A stretch of 64,000 bases of DNA. It comes from Bolinopsis microptera. Its lineage: Eukaryota; Ctenophora; Tentaculata; Lobata; Bolinopsidae. The position numbers were made by a program, and so were the translations under genes. The notes below the pieces were generated by a model. That model saw only the letters and a list, made by a program, of their open reading frames with translations. It was not told where the DNA came from and searched no databases. Each line of letters opens with the position of its first letter. Position 1 is the stretch's first letter. The stretch covers positions 15,883,337 to 15,947,336 of the forward strand of contig NC_087080.1 of assembly GCF_026151205.1 (NCBI RefSeq). Direction: 5' to 3'. Positions 54,550 to 64,000 of the stretch are shown here, piece after piece.

Positions 54550-56380
54550 TTTCTCTCCGCTTGATTAGCTTCACTGAGACTAAACTAAAAAATAATCATT
54601 AGACAATGATACATCAATTAAAAATTTACTCCCAACCGTTTTGGCTGAAGAAGACTTTATAAACGTAGGTGCTGTGAAGCAGGGACAAAAGGATTTCGCG
54701 ATTATTTTGGCCAAAAATCGCGATACCGCGAATTACATTTCGCGGTATATTAAACTATACATAAAATTTGTCGCAAATAATGGGGAAAATCGCGATTCCG
54801 TACATGCCGCGATCTCCTTTTGTCCCTGCTGTGAAGTGGCGTAGTTGCTCTGAAGTGTCTCAGCTACATGGGTTGGGGTCCCCTTTTTAAGTAAAACATC
54901 TTAAATGGTTCATTCTAAAAATGATATATAGCTAGTAGCAGTTAGAGGTGTACGTGGGAAGGCAAAGAAGGCATGGAACGCCCCTATATATGTCTCCTTC
55001 GGCCTGATACCTGAGGAGAAGGAGAAGAGCTACGAGGGATAGATGATATCTATTGCTCATGATTTACGATTAAATCATGCTCTGCCAATTGCATCACTTG
55101 ATTTAATTTATTATATATATATTGTTTGAGAAATTTACTGATTCAGAAAAGATAGATTGACAAAAGATATATCTTTAATGATACATTGAAAAATGCAAAT
55201 AGTCCTTCATGTGATGTAATTGGCGGAGCACAATTCGCATAGTGGCGTAACAAAGGGCACTTGAGGGGGGATAGCGTAAGAGGCTAGGGTGGTGCATTCT
55301 ATACGAAAAATAATCCAATTAGACAACAATATGAACCAGATCACGGCCAATTAACGTTTGATACTTAAATTTAGGGGTACAAAGAATTCCAGGGGGAAGG
55401 AGGGGTGCCAAACATATCCTGAAGAGCTCAACCGACAGATGATGAGCGGTACCTTCCAATGTGACCTCTCACTGAAGTTTAGCACTCACTTCACACAGGG
55501 AGGGCCAGGGCTTTGAGTCACATATCCTCTAAACTGGTTCTGAGTAAATGAAAAGTCTGTCTGCAGTCTTGCAAGTTTTCATTCCTCTGAGTCTAGACCC
55601 CTCCCCCCTCAGCTACGGTTTCTATGCCATTGAGGGATGTGTGATCCAATATATGACTAAAGAGCTTTTAAACTGATGGTGACATTATCACTTTTTGAGG
55701 GCAGCCTGTGAAGATCAGGTCAAACACCTTTATTCAACACTTTGAACTACCGCACCTCTTTTGACAACTTACTTTTCGACCTCAAGACTTTTAGTGCCAC
55801 AGCCTATCTTATTTAAAACGGAACTAACTCTTAATAATATGAAAGAGTTTCCCTTATCTCCTCATCGCTTAGTAACCGACAGACGTTCCCTCTACTTAAT
55901 ATTCCTCCATTCTCGGCAGAGTCAGAGAAGTAAAGTAAAGTAAAGTAAAATTTATGACATTTTTTTTATTTGAAAAGTCAATTAATCATTATATATATAA
56001 ATCAAGCGTTACATTTCAGCCATGCAAAATTACAATGACATATTTTGATTACTAAATGATAAATGGTACTGCAATATAAGTTGCTTAATGTTTGGCCGGA
56101 TGACAACTAACGAGAAAAATAAACTTGATTATATAATAATTAATTCGGCTGAACCAACACATAGCAAGAGCCACATTAACGTTGGGGCCGTCTACCAAAT
56201 TTGAATGACAAACATTAACAAGAAATCAAACATATCATAAATAATTATAAGGATTTTGTTCATTACAATTCCGTTACAACTGATAAAGAAAAAAGAAAAG
56301 GACAAGCAGATAGGAAATTGGACGGACAGAATTGTAACCAACAAAAACAAATTTCTGAGACTCATAAGACTGATCATGAG
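54550..56380. other. Upstream of SNU13: mostly non-coding
   Basis: The SNU13 promoter should lie just above 54549. At 54940-55040 a plus-strand stretch reads AVRGVRGKAKKAWNAPIYVS, FGLIPEEKEKSYEG then stop; it may be a lone exon or a retroelement scrap, and I cannot place it. An imperfect inverted repeat lies around 55070-55235 (CTCTGCCAATTGCATCAC versus GTGATGTAATTGGCGGAG). No other gene is supported. Confidence 0.35.
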
Positions 56381-56572
56381 CTAATCTGGCCAGACTGTAT
56401 CGGCAGCCCAGAGGTACTTGATCAGTTTGGCCTTAAAAGTAGAAATCCGCTCTGACTGCCGGATACATACTGGTAGACTATTCCATTTCAGCATAGATCT
56501 ATGAAAAAAGCTATTTCGGAAGGCATCCGAGCAGGGCACAGTGGTACTCATGTAAGTTGAAGTATCCGACAT
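56381..56572 (-). pseudogene. LINE ORF2 C-terminal fragment
   Basis: The frame reads SDAFRNSFFHRSMLKWNSLP then ISTFKAKLIKYLW. This is the pattern at the extreme C-terminus of many CR1/L2/RTE-like LINE ORF2 proteins (RNSFFxRxxxxWNxLP...FKxxL). No reverse transcriptase precedes it, so it is a 5'-truncated copy. Confidence 0.7.
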
Positions 56573-56863
56573 ATCAATTATTTGAGCCTACATATCAATT
56601 ATTTGTGCCTAGAAATAACAGGATCAAGGATGTGACCTTTTTTATGTGTTGGTGAGTAGACAAGTTGATGAAGCCCAAAAGATGATAGTACATGGTGTTC
56701 CACTCACTCACATGAGCAGAGATTCTATCTAGGTGCATATTAACATCTCCGCATAGCAAGAAATGCTTGTATTTTTCTACAATAGATCGTGTCTAAATAA
56801 TCGAATTGTGGCAACATGAGTGCATTGGCAAACATTTTCCTATATTAAGAAAGTATATATTCC

Positions 56864-58422
56864 TATATTAAGGAAGTATACATAAAAACAATAAGATTTG
56901 ATACATTAAAAATTATTTTTGAGGAACCGCACTTTCGAAAAAATAAATATTTTCTTTTTCGAAAATTTTGAAAATTTTGAGAAGTCTGTCACTGTTATAC
57001 CGATATTTTAGTCGTTTTTAAGCCTTAAATCTGCCATGTTTGGCTCTTTTTTACGATGAATTTTACTAAGTCGTTTAGGCCACATTTCATACCTTAAAAC
57101 TCAAAACTGAGAGAAATCCTATTCCAAAAAGTTAGATATGATCAGGAAAACAACAATTTCAGGAAAACAACAATTTTATTTAGTATCAGTTACAGCAAAC
57201 AAAAAATATATTTTATATAATATAATATAACTAGGACGAACTTTAGTTTAGAAATCTTGGGGGACTTGGAGTAGCAAGAGATTGACTAGAAGGTATATAC
57301 CTTTTACCAAAAACGTCGAAAAGAATCCTGGGTGATACAGGATCGGAGAGTACAGACCATAAAGTTTACGCACCCACCTTTGCCTCCAGAATTCTTGGTT
57401 GGTTGAAAATGTATGCTAACTTGGTCGTTTATACTCCAAGTCCCTTTGTTAAAAGAAGTAATATTATGTACGTCTGGAGTTAACTTCATTCAATAATAAC
57501 AATATCAATATAGTCAATATCAATATCAGACTAAACTATCGAATAAATTATCAAATATTATTTGTTAATTCGATCTGAATAAAAATTTAGTTAAGTTAAG
57601 ATATTAAATAATTAAAAACATTACAACAAGTGGTTAAAAACGCCCAAAATTGATCTGAGAGCTTTTCAGTCTATAATACAATCATGATAGTAATATTAAG
57701 TGTGTTAAGTGTGTGCTGCTGCGATTAGAATAGATTACTGCAATTTAAAATTGTTTGGATTCCAAGTATCTTTTAAATCAGCAGCCTGTACTTGTAATAA
57801 TAGTGCCTTGGTTCTCAATTTTATCAAGTTAATGGAAGTTTCTAGGCAATTGCTTGAGGTTAGAATTTTTTTATGAACAGTGTTCCAAAGCTTGGCTGCA
57901 GTGAACAAAAAAGTATTTGATTTATTAAGAAGAATAACCGTTAAACTCGTTGTACGGTTTGAAATGTTGATGGCCTCATAAAGGGAGTATGGGCAGTGGT
58001 ACTTGATAATCTTAGAGAATTCTGAAATGCAATGGTACTTGAACAATCATCAGCTACACTCACAAGAATTTTAAAAGCGATATCTTATGACCTGGGTGAA
58101 TGGTAAAATATACAACTTTGATTTTTACAAAAATTTCAATTTTGCTTCTTTTGACCTTGTTTGGTCTGTAACTTCGTCATCTATATTTTAATTATAAAAT
58201 CCTTTGAAGGACTTCTTGTACGGAGTGTAAGTAATGTTCAGGAAAAAAAATCTGCCAAAAAACGGTATAAACGACTGAAATATCGGTATAACAGTGACAG
58301 ACTTCTCAAAATTTTCAAAATTTTCGAAAAAGAAAATATTTATTTTTTCGAAAGTGCGGTTCCTCAAAAATAATTTTTAATGTGTCAAATCTTATTGTTT
58401 TAATGTATACTTTCTTAATATG
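56864..58422. mobile_element. 1.56-kb element with about 150-bp terminal inverted repeats
   Basis: 56864-57016 and 58262-58422 are reverse complements over about 150 bp with few differences (shared: GAGGAACCGCACTTTCGAAA, AAGTCTGTCACTGTTATACC). The ends read ATATTAAGGAAGTATAC and its inverse. The first ends lie in a short local duplication of CCTATATTAAGRAAGTATA. The interior contains a decayed LINE tail (57735-58046, -) and no transposase. Confidence 0.8.
57735..58046 (-). pseudogene. LINE ORF2 C-terminal fragment inside the long-TIR element
   Basis: KSNTFLFTAAKLWNTVHKKI followed by a Leu/Lys-rich tail and a stop resembles the terminal part of LINE ORF2 proteins. It has no upstream reverse transcriptase and appears truncated. 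Confidence 0.5.
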
Positions 58423-58479
58423 AAGTTACAGCCTGTTCGGGACATAAAAGCTTTTTGTATATGTCCCCTTTATAATAAT

Positions 58480-58940
58480 AATAAATAATAAATACAACAT
58501 TTATAAACCGCCTTATAGCTAAATCATATAACTTGATATAATTTAATCCTGGAGATAAACTCCAGTGCTTTCTAAAGCGGCTCTTACATTAACTGAGCTT
58601 AGTTTAATTGAAAATTAGACATGACAAGTTCATTTTACCTATGTAAATGCAAAATCAATCAAATGCTAGAGAAAAGAAGTATGTTTTAAGTTTGGTCTTG
58701 AAAGATATAACTGACTCAGCTGATCTTATGTCGTATGGCAAGGAATTAAAAACTTTAACTGCACAGTGACTAAAAGCTTTCTCTGTGTTTACCTGGTGTT
58801 CACCTGGTTACAGCCACAGATTCTTGCTTATTTTAAAATTATATCTGAATGCAATGTAGTCACTCTGTCTTATTCATGGTGAAACCAAATTCTTTCAGAG
58901 GCAATGAAGTCAGGATACAAGACACTCCTGTCTTAGCTCA
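58480..58940 (-). pseudogene. LINE 3' fragment, minus strand
   Basis: Reverse translation of about 58660-58790 gives KAFSHCAVKVFNSLPYDIRS then VISFKTKLKTYFFSLAFD, a LINE ORF2 C-terminus. The region after its stop (58480-58660) would be the 3' untranslated part. The upstream coding part is missing. Confidence 0.65.
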
Positions 58941-59700
58941 TATGTGTACCGTATAATCAATGAAACATGTCCAAAGCATTTTATCGGGAAATTCTCGTAT
59001 ATTTCTGGTGGATCACGTGAGGCAGAAAACTGCAATCTTTATACTCCTAAATCAAGATCTCACAAGGAGTTTAACTATCTAGGAACTAAGGCCTGGAACA
59101 TATTACCAAAGTCCCTTAGAGAGTGTGACGACGTTAAGAAATTTTATAAGTTATACAAAGAAACTCTTATGAATATGGTGCTAACTGATGAGAATTACCA
59201 AGGGGATAACTCTTACGATAAATTCATGATCCCACCCAACACTAGCCAATGTATCTAGGCAGTTATGTTATTTCGGTTAAGTTATCTCAGTACATAAGTG
59301 AATCCAATCTATCCCCTGCAATCAAAGTATTTCCATGCCTATTAAGCAATTACAGGAAATTAGGAACATCAGTGGAAAGGTGCACTGTCAATCATTATTG
59401 CTCCATACCTCCAGTCCTCCTGTTATGTGCAATTCTCACTGCTATGTATGCTCCTCATTTGTATCAATTATATTGATGCTACATTGTTATTGAATATGAA
59501 ATAATTTTCAACCGTATTAATTTATTAACTTATTGTAAATAGCAAGTTTGACAAAGGGATTACGTTTATTTTACCCGGAGTTCGTTTAAGTTTAGTATTG
59601 TAAATAGTTAATTTGACGAAGGGAATACGTCTATTTTACCCTGAGTTATGTTTTAGTTCAATCTTGACACAATTTTAAAATTATAATTTAATTATTTTAT
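58941..59700 (+). pseudogene. LINE ORF2 3' fragment, plus strand
   Basis: An open frame at 58944-59258 reads NLYTPKSRSHKEFNYLGTKA then WNILPKSLRECDDVKKFYKL, the classic LINE C-terminal pattern with a WN.LP motif. It faces away from the minus-strand copy at 58480-58940, so two different truncated LINEs abut here. The 3' part has a 60-bp near-duplicate (GTAAATAG...GTCTATTTTACCC) around 59536-59643. Confidence 0.7.
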
Positions 59701-59867
59701 ATATATGTATTGTCCATAACTAGGGTGGCCTGCTAACAGAACCATGATCTACCTTGATTCATCCTTCAGCACAGAGAAAAGCTCCTTTTTTTATACATTA
59801 TGATTACAGAGGATCTGATATTTAGATATATATTGCTGTGCTGTAAAAATTGACTTTATTTATTTAT

Positions 59868-60068
59868 TTATTTATTTTCTGAGATTAATTCCAGCTGCCT
59901 GACAATACTTGATGGAAGTCTTTGCATTAGCTGCTGGTGTTTATCCTTGTAAAACTTCTCATTTTCTGTCTTGATGTTCAGTTTCACTTCGTCTATCTCC
60001 CCTTGGTTGATTTTTAGGGTATTCTCTTGATTTATGATGGAATCTGCAAGCTGTGCAGCCATTTGCAC
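59868..60068 (-). other. Short coiled-coil open frame, minus strand
   Basis: 66 residues, MQMAAQLADSIINQENTLKI then a Glu/Lys-rich helix. It ends 186 bp before the plus-strand LINE ORF1. It could be the 5' stub of another LINE ORF1 or part of a divergent leader. Not assignable. Confidence 0.3.
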
Positions 60069-60254
60069 AGAGTTTTGATTTCCTCCATTTCATCATTTCC
60101 TCCATTCATCATTTCCTCCATTTACACTAAATGTTTTGTTGCTGCTGATAGTGATAGTAATCTGATAAGCTGATAACGCGCGGCCTGACCTGCCTTTTAG
60201 CCACGTCTTGTTAACCAGTTTACATCCTACACCTACTTTTACACCCTCTATACC

Positions 60255-62063
60255 ATGTCTTCTGAGCCTAGTTCGAGTCCTACTAACCTAAGCTTGATCC
60301 CCTCGAGTCCTCTGGAGTCCCACAGCCCTACCTCTAGTTCGAGTACCACGACGCAGAGCGACACATCTGAAAAGGGGTTGCTGGGCAGTGGTGCCCCCAC
60401 CACTGCCGCAGATCAAAAACACTGCTCGGCAAACCCTCAAGCTGAAGGTAAGATAAACGTCGAAAATCACAGTACGCAGACAGAGTTTGTTGGTTTTTGG
60501 GTACCTACTTTTACGCCAGAAACTTGCCTCGAGCTACTGCCGTCACTTACACCGGACCAACTTTATCGTGAATCTTTAAGTGCCGGACTCTGTAAATCTA
60601 CAAACAAAACGCTACGAAAACCATACATGACAGCAAAGCTAAATCTAGACTCTAGATACTATGATCATCTTATCAGAAATCCAACTGATAAGCAGACTAT
60701 ACACGGTAATCTAACCTCCGATTTTTGCATGCTGCTGGAAAAAGCCGAACAGACGCTTGACGAATACAAGGAGGTGATAAGGAGCTCTAGTTCTCTCGTC
60801 GCTAGGAACTCTACTCCCAACACTACTTCGGATCCCTCAACCTCCGTCACAGGTTCGCCAGCCGGACACGAGGAAGTACTAGAAGCTACTCCGGTAAGAA
60901 GTTTGCGATCAAAGTTTGAGTTTGAAACGCATAATGTTTGTGATGGACTGGACTTTCAACGCATAGGATCACGTGACGTCTCTTACTTCGGCTCCAGTAA
61001 ATACAGTTACGGCAGTATTACCCATCGCGCTAAGGCCTACCCACCATCTGATCACGCTGTAAATAAGATACTAGACTGTATAGCTGACGAACTAGACGAT
61101 CCCACCTTCAATAGGGATAACGTTACTTGCATGGTCACTAGATACCAGACAGGCTCAGACTCTATCCCGTTTCACTCTGATAATGAAACAGGCTTAACGG
61201 GTGAAATCATCACTGCCAGCTTTGGGGCCACTCGCACCTTAACTTTCCGTAACATAGTCACTGATGAGCGACGTGAACACGAACTAAGGAATGGCACAGT
61301 GTACGCAATGACCACAGAGTCTCAGTTTTTCTGGGAGCATGCGATACACCCCGAACCTGGCGTCACCTCGTGTCGTGTGTCAGTGACCTTTAGACGCATA
61401 GACAAGCCCATGCGCACGCACATTCCTAAAATCCATGAACCGTCAATAGCACCATCCGACCCCCTGAGACCCTCCAAACAGACTGTCCTATACCTTACTG
61501 ACTCTATGATACGTAACACCCCATCATCTTTCCCCTCTAACTTTCGTGTCATAAAGCGTGACATGTACCAACTCACGGACTTAATGAAGTTTGAAAATTT
61601 TTTTGAAAACTGCGATTATGTGATTATATCTTCCGGTATTAATGATTTGTCGAGATATGACCATAGAAGCTATACACTTTCCCGTGAAATTAGGGACAAT
61701 TTTAACTACTTGTTTGCTAGATACCCAAAAACAGTGTTTGTTTTCAACTCCCTTCTTAGAACGAGATTTGCATGGTTAAATAAGGAGGTTGATTTGTTTA
61801 ACCGCTGCATGTTTGACTTTAGTCTGATCGAAAATCGTAACTTTTGGTTTTTCGACTCCCACCATATTTGTAGTGTGATATTTAACAAAGGGTTTGAGAT
61901 TTTAGATAGATCTGGAAATGGGATTCACATTACTCAGCTGCCCAAGAGTGAGATAGCTAACTGTCTGGTGACCGGTGTTCAAAAACTCTCTATGCGAAGC
62001 GAGAAAGTTCGAAAGCACTGGCCATTAAGGCGGGAGTTTGTCTCGCTCTTGCCTGGTAACTAA
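60255..62063 (+). mobile_element. CR1-like LINE ORF1: AlkB dioxygenase fused to SGNH esterase
   Basis: 602 residues. The N-terminal 110 are Ser/Thr/Pro-rich. Residues about 215-385 form an AlkB-type Fe(II)/2-oxoglutarate dioxygenase: IPFHSDNE gives H307-x-D309, SFGATRTLTF follows, FFWEHAIHPEPG supplies H362, and RVSVTFRR has R374 and R380. Residues about 405-590 form an SGNH hydrolase: LTDSMIR (D416, S417), SSGIND (G461, N463) and GNGIHI (H558). The usual D-x-x-H is N-x-x-H here. Esterase domains in ORF1 are known from CR1-like LINEs; AlkB repairs alkylated nucleic acid in cells and in some RNA viruses. Its use here, perhaps repair of the element's RNA, is inference. All catalytic residues except that Asp look intact. 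Confidence 0.85.
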
Positions 62064-62579
62064 CGGTTAAATACAAACTCTCAAAGCCGTACCCCAGCCT
62101 ACTACTTATACTTGCCGCGCCAAAATTTTCACAAAATTTTTACAAAATCTTTAAGGGATTATAGCTTACATCTTATGGTTATAATGAAAACCCTCGCATA
62201 AAAATATATAGTCATGCCCGTGCTCTTATCAGCTTATCGTAAGTTACTAGAATTCTTGCCCGAGTTTTTTAAACACTTTAGAATAGTTCTGAAATCAGTA
62301 CCGCTATCGTAATATTGTAATATTGTAGACTACGTTACGATTCTATCTACACACAGAGCTGTATAGTTCTTGATAGGTAGGTCTAACAAGTTTTCTTTTT
62401 CTTCTTTACGCTTTCTCAGCACACAGTTTATTCCTCATTCATTCACACGCACACACATTAGCATTTTATACATATTCTTAAACTGTACAAGCTATTCTAT
62501 ACACCATACTATACACTCTTATCTATTTAATATCTTACTTAATTATTCACAGATATCTGGTATTTACACATCTTGAACA
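62064..62579 (+). other. LINE inter-ORF region
   Basis: About 515 bp between the ORF1 stop and the ORF2 start, A+T-rich, with no supported coding frame beyond a 68-residue shadow. It may hold signals for ORF2 translation. Confidence 0.4.
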
Positions 62580-64000
62580 ATGGTTGAACCTAGTTTCAAA
62601 TCACAATGCTCAAGTTGCTTCGGGTGGTCTTATGCTCCTAGAAATGTTTTCATTTGTCATGTATGTGACAAACCAGTTCATAAAAAATGCCTCAAAGATT
62701 ATCTTGGTTGTATTACATGCTGTCTAAACCTAATACCTGGCTATAGAGTAACTTCCTACGAACTTAATGATAATTACAATACAATAACCCCCACTTTTAA
62801 CCCCTATATTCGTTCTCACGTACTGAATCAAATAGGCGAACTTACTGATGAAATAGATTCCAGCGAAATCGATCTCAACAATTGTATATCGGAGATATTG
62901 GTTAGCTGTAAGTACCAACACCCTGATAATATCAAGACCCCTAGCAATCGCGAATTTAAGATACTTTCGTTAAACGTTAGATCACTCGTGAAGAATATCT
63001 CAAATTTTAGAGAAGAAATGGAAACATTCTCCAAATTTGACCTCATCTGCCTCAATGAAACCAACTGTAAAATTTCTAATCTTCCTAATGGTCTGAACGA
63101 CATTGAAATCGAACAGTTTTACGAGCCCTTTATCAAAGAACCTGCACGTAAATCTGGAAAAGGAGGTGGTCTTGCGCTCTATGTTAACAAACGCGTTTGT
63201 GATTACGATAAAATACAGGAACTCGAACTCAATCTGAGTCCAGAAGAAGTTACTTGCGGAGAATTTCAATTGCTTAAAATCAACAATTTTAAAAACGGAA
63301 ATAAGACAAAAATCATCGTAAATTTCTACCGCTCGCCATCCACAAGCCCTAAAAAATTCCTTGAAAAGTTTGAAAACGTGCTCAGGGGTCTTGATAGACA
63401 CTCCAGAAAGCAGATAGTCTTCCTGGGTGATGCAAATATTGATCTTATAAAATACGATACCGACGCTTACAGCCAGGATCTTATAAGCTTACTAGAAAAA
63501 TATGGGTTTGCCCAGACTGTCTCCAAGCCTACCAGGGTAACTGACCACAGTGCAACGCTTATCGATCACGTGTATACTAATCACGTGACCAACGTTATTA
63601 GTTGTAATGTCGTGACGTTGGATATGTCAGATCATCTCGCGGTTAGCACGACCATTAGTTTAGGAGCCACACCTAGTTTGAACGAGCGATTCCGTAGTCA
63701 ACGTGTAAAGAACAACAACACTAGCTTGAAATTAGAGGCCCGTGTATTTAACGAAGCTAATCATGCTAAATTCAAAGAGCTTATTGTAAGTGAGACCTGG
63801 GATGATGCTACCTCCTCAACGTGCGCTGATGAACAATACAATTCCATCTATGAAACGTACATGAAACACTACAATACTGCATACCCCCTGAAGCGCGACA
63901 GTTCGAGAAGAAAATTCGAAAGAGCTGACCCAAAGCCTTGGATCTTACCCTGGCTTGAGGCGGCATGCAACCGCAAGAAGTTACTTTTTTTTGAAAAAAC
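62580..64000 (+). mobile_element. LINE ORF2, 5' part: PHD finger and AP endonuclease (runs off window)
   Basis: Open from ATG at 62580 to the last base without a stop, at least 473 codons. Residues 10-47 form a C4HC3 PHD finger: C10, C13, C26, C29, H34, C37, C44, C47. An APE-type endonuclease follows: KILSLNVRSLVKNI, LICLNETN, GGGLALYVNKRV, IVNFYRSPST, VFLGDANIDLI, LIDHVYTN and DMSDHLAVS. The endonuclease nicks target DNA for target-primed reverse transcription. The reverse transcriptase should begin just beyond base 64000. PHD fingers plus esterase domains are a recognised CR1-like combination. Intact frames suggest a young element. Confidence 0.9.

Noticed and set aside
54940-55040. Exon of a host gene (AWNAPIYVSFGLIPEEKEKSYEG)
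   Set aside because: Looks protein-like but has no partner exons and no recognised family; kept only as a note in the gap entry.
1-64000. CRISPR arrays, bacterial operons, prophage
   Set aside because: The sequence is eukaryotic; the regular repeats are minisatellites without spacers.

Overview
This window is nuclear DNA from an animal: intron-rich genes with GT-AG splice sites, A+T-rich non-coding sequence and many transposable elements. The host genes are MPDU1, INIP, NIPBL, H6PD and SNU13. No single feature fixes the species. An early-branching or marine invertebrate, possibly a cnidarian, is my inference at low confidence.

Layout: 1-930 is a 31-bp minisatellite. 2649-3504 (-) is an MPDU1-like PQ-loop membrane protein with an apparent 1-nt frameshift. 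4388-4718 and 6400-6675 are tandem repeats. 6106-7263 (-) is a four-exon INIP (SOSS-C) gene. 9365-49412 (-) is a cohesin loader NIPBL/Scc2 gene of about 33 exons, most of whose splice junctions can be placed to the base. Its introns are unusually full. The 18.3-kb intron 12787-31056 holds a lone LINE ORF1 (-), a six-exon kringle/multi-pass membrane protein gene (17282-22643, +), a four-exon small membrane protein gene (27153-28183, +) and several DNA transposons. The 7-kb intron 38997-46000 holds a two-exon secreted protein with two selenoprotein-P-like domains (39965-41433, +) and a 3.2-kb inverted-repeat element. Upstream of NIPBL on the same strand lie H6PD (49914-52346, one large coding exon) and SNU13 (52988-54549, three exons). 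From about 56 to 60 kb there are LINE 3' fragments and an element with long terminal inverted repeats. 60255-64000 (+) is a CR1-like LINE whose ORF1 fuses an AlkB-type dioxygenase to an SGNH esterase. Its ORF2 starts with a PHD finger and an AP endonuclease and runs off the window.

The most striking pattern is a set of DNA elements with poly-G at the left end and poly-C at the right (7416-8569, 18044-21056, 28514-30782, 37319-37694, 42094-45288). Their outer ends are inverted repeats. Each end also carries a similar unit in the same orientation, and in the clearest cases the element is flanked by an 8-bp target duplication. One has a recognisable empty site elsewhere in the window. The 18044-21056 pair of ends encloses the three kringle exons, which form a symmetrical phase 1-1 cassette, so a transposon may have delivered that domain into the gene.

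Roles: NIPBL loads cohesin, INIP acts in single-strand-DNA repair, SNU13 is an snRNP/snoRNP protein, MPDU1 supports dolichol-linked sugar use, and H6PD makes NADPH in the ER lumen. They have no common pathway; adjacency seems incidental.
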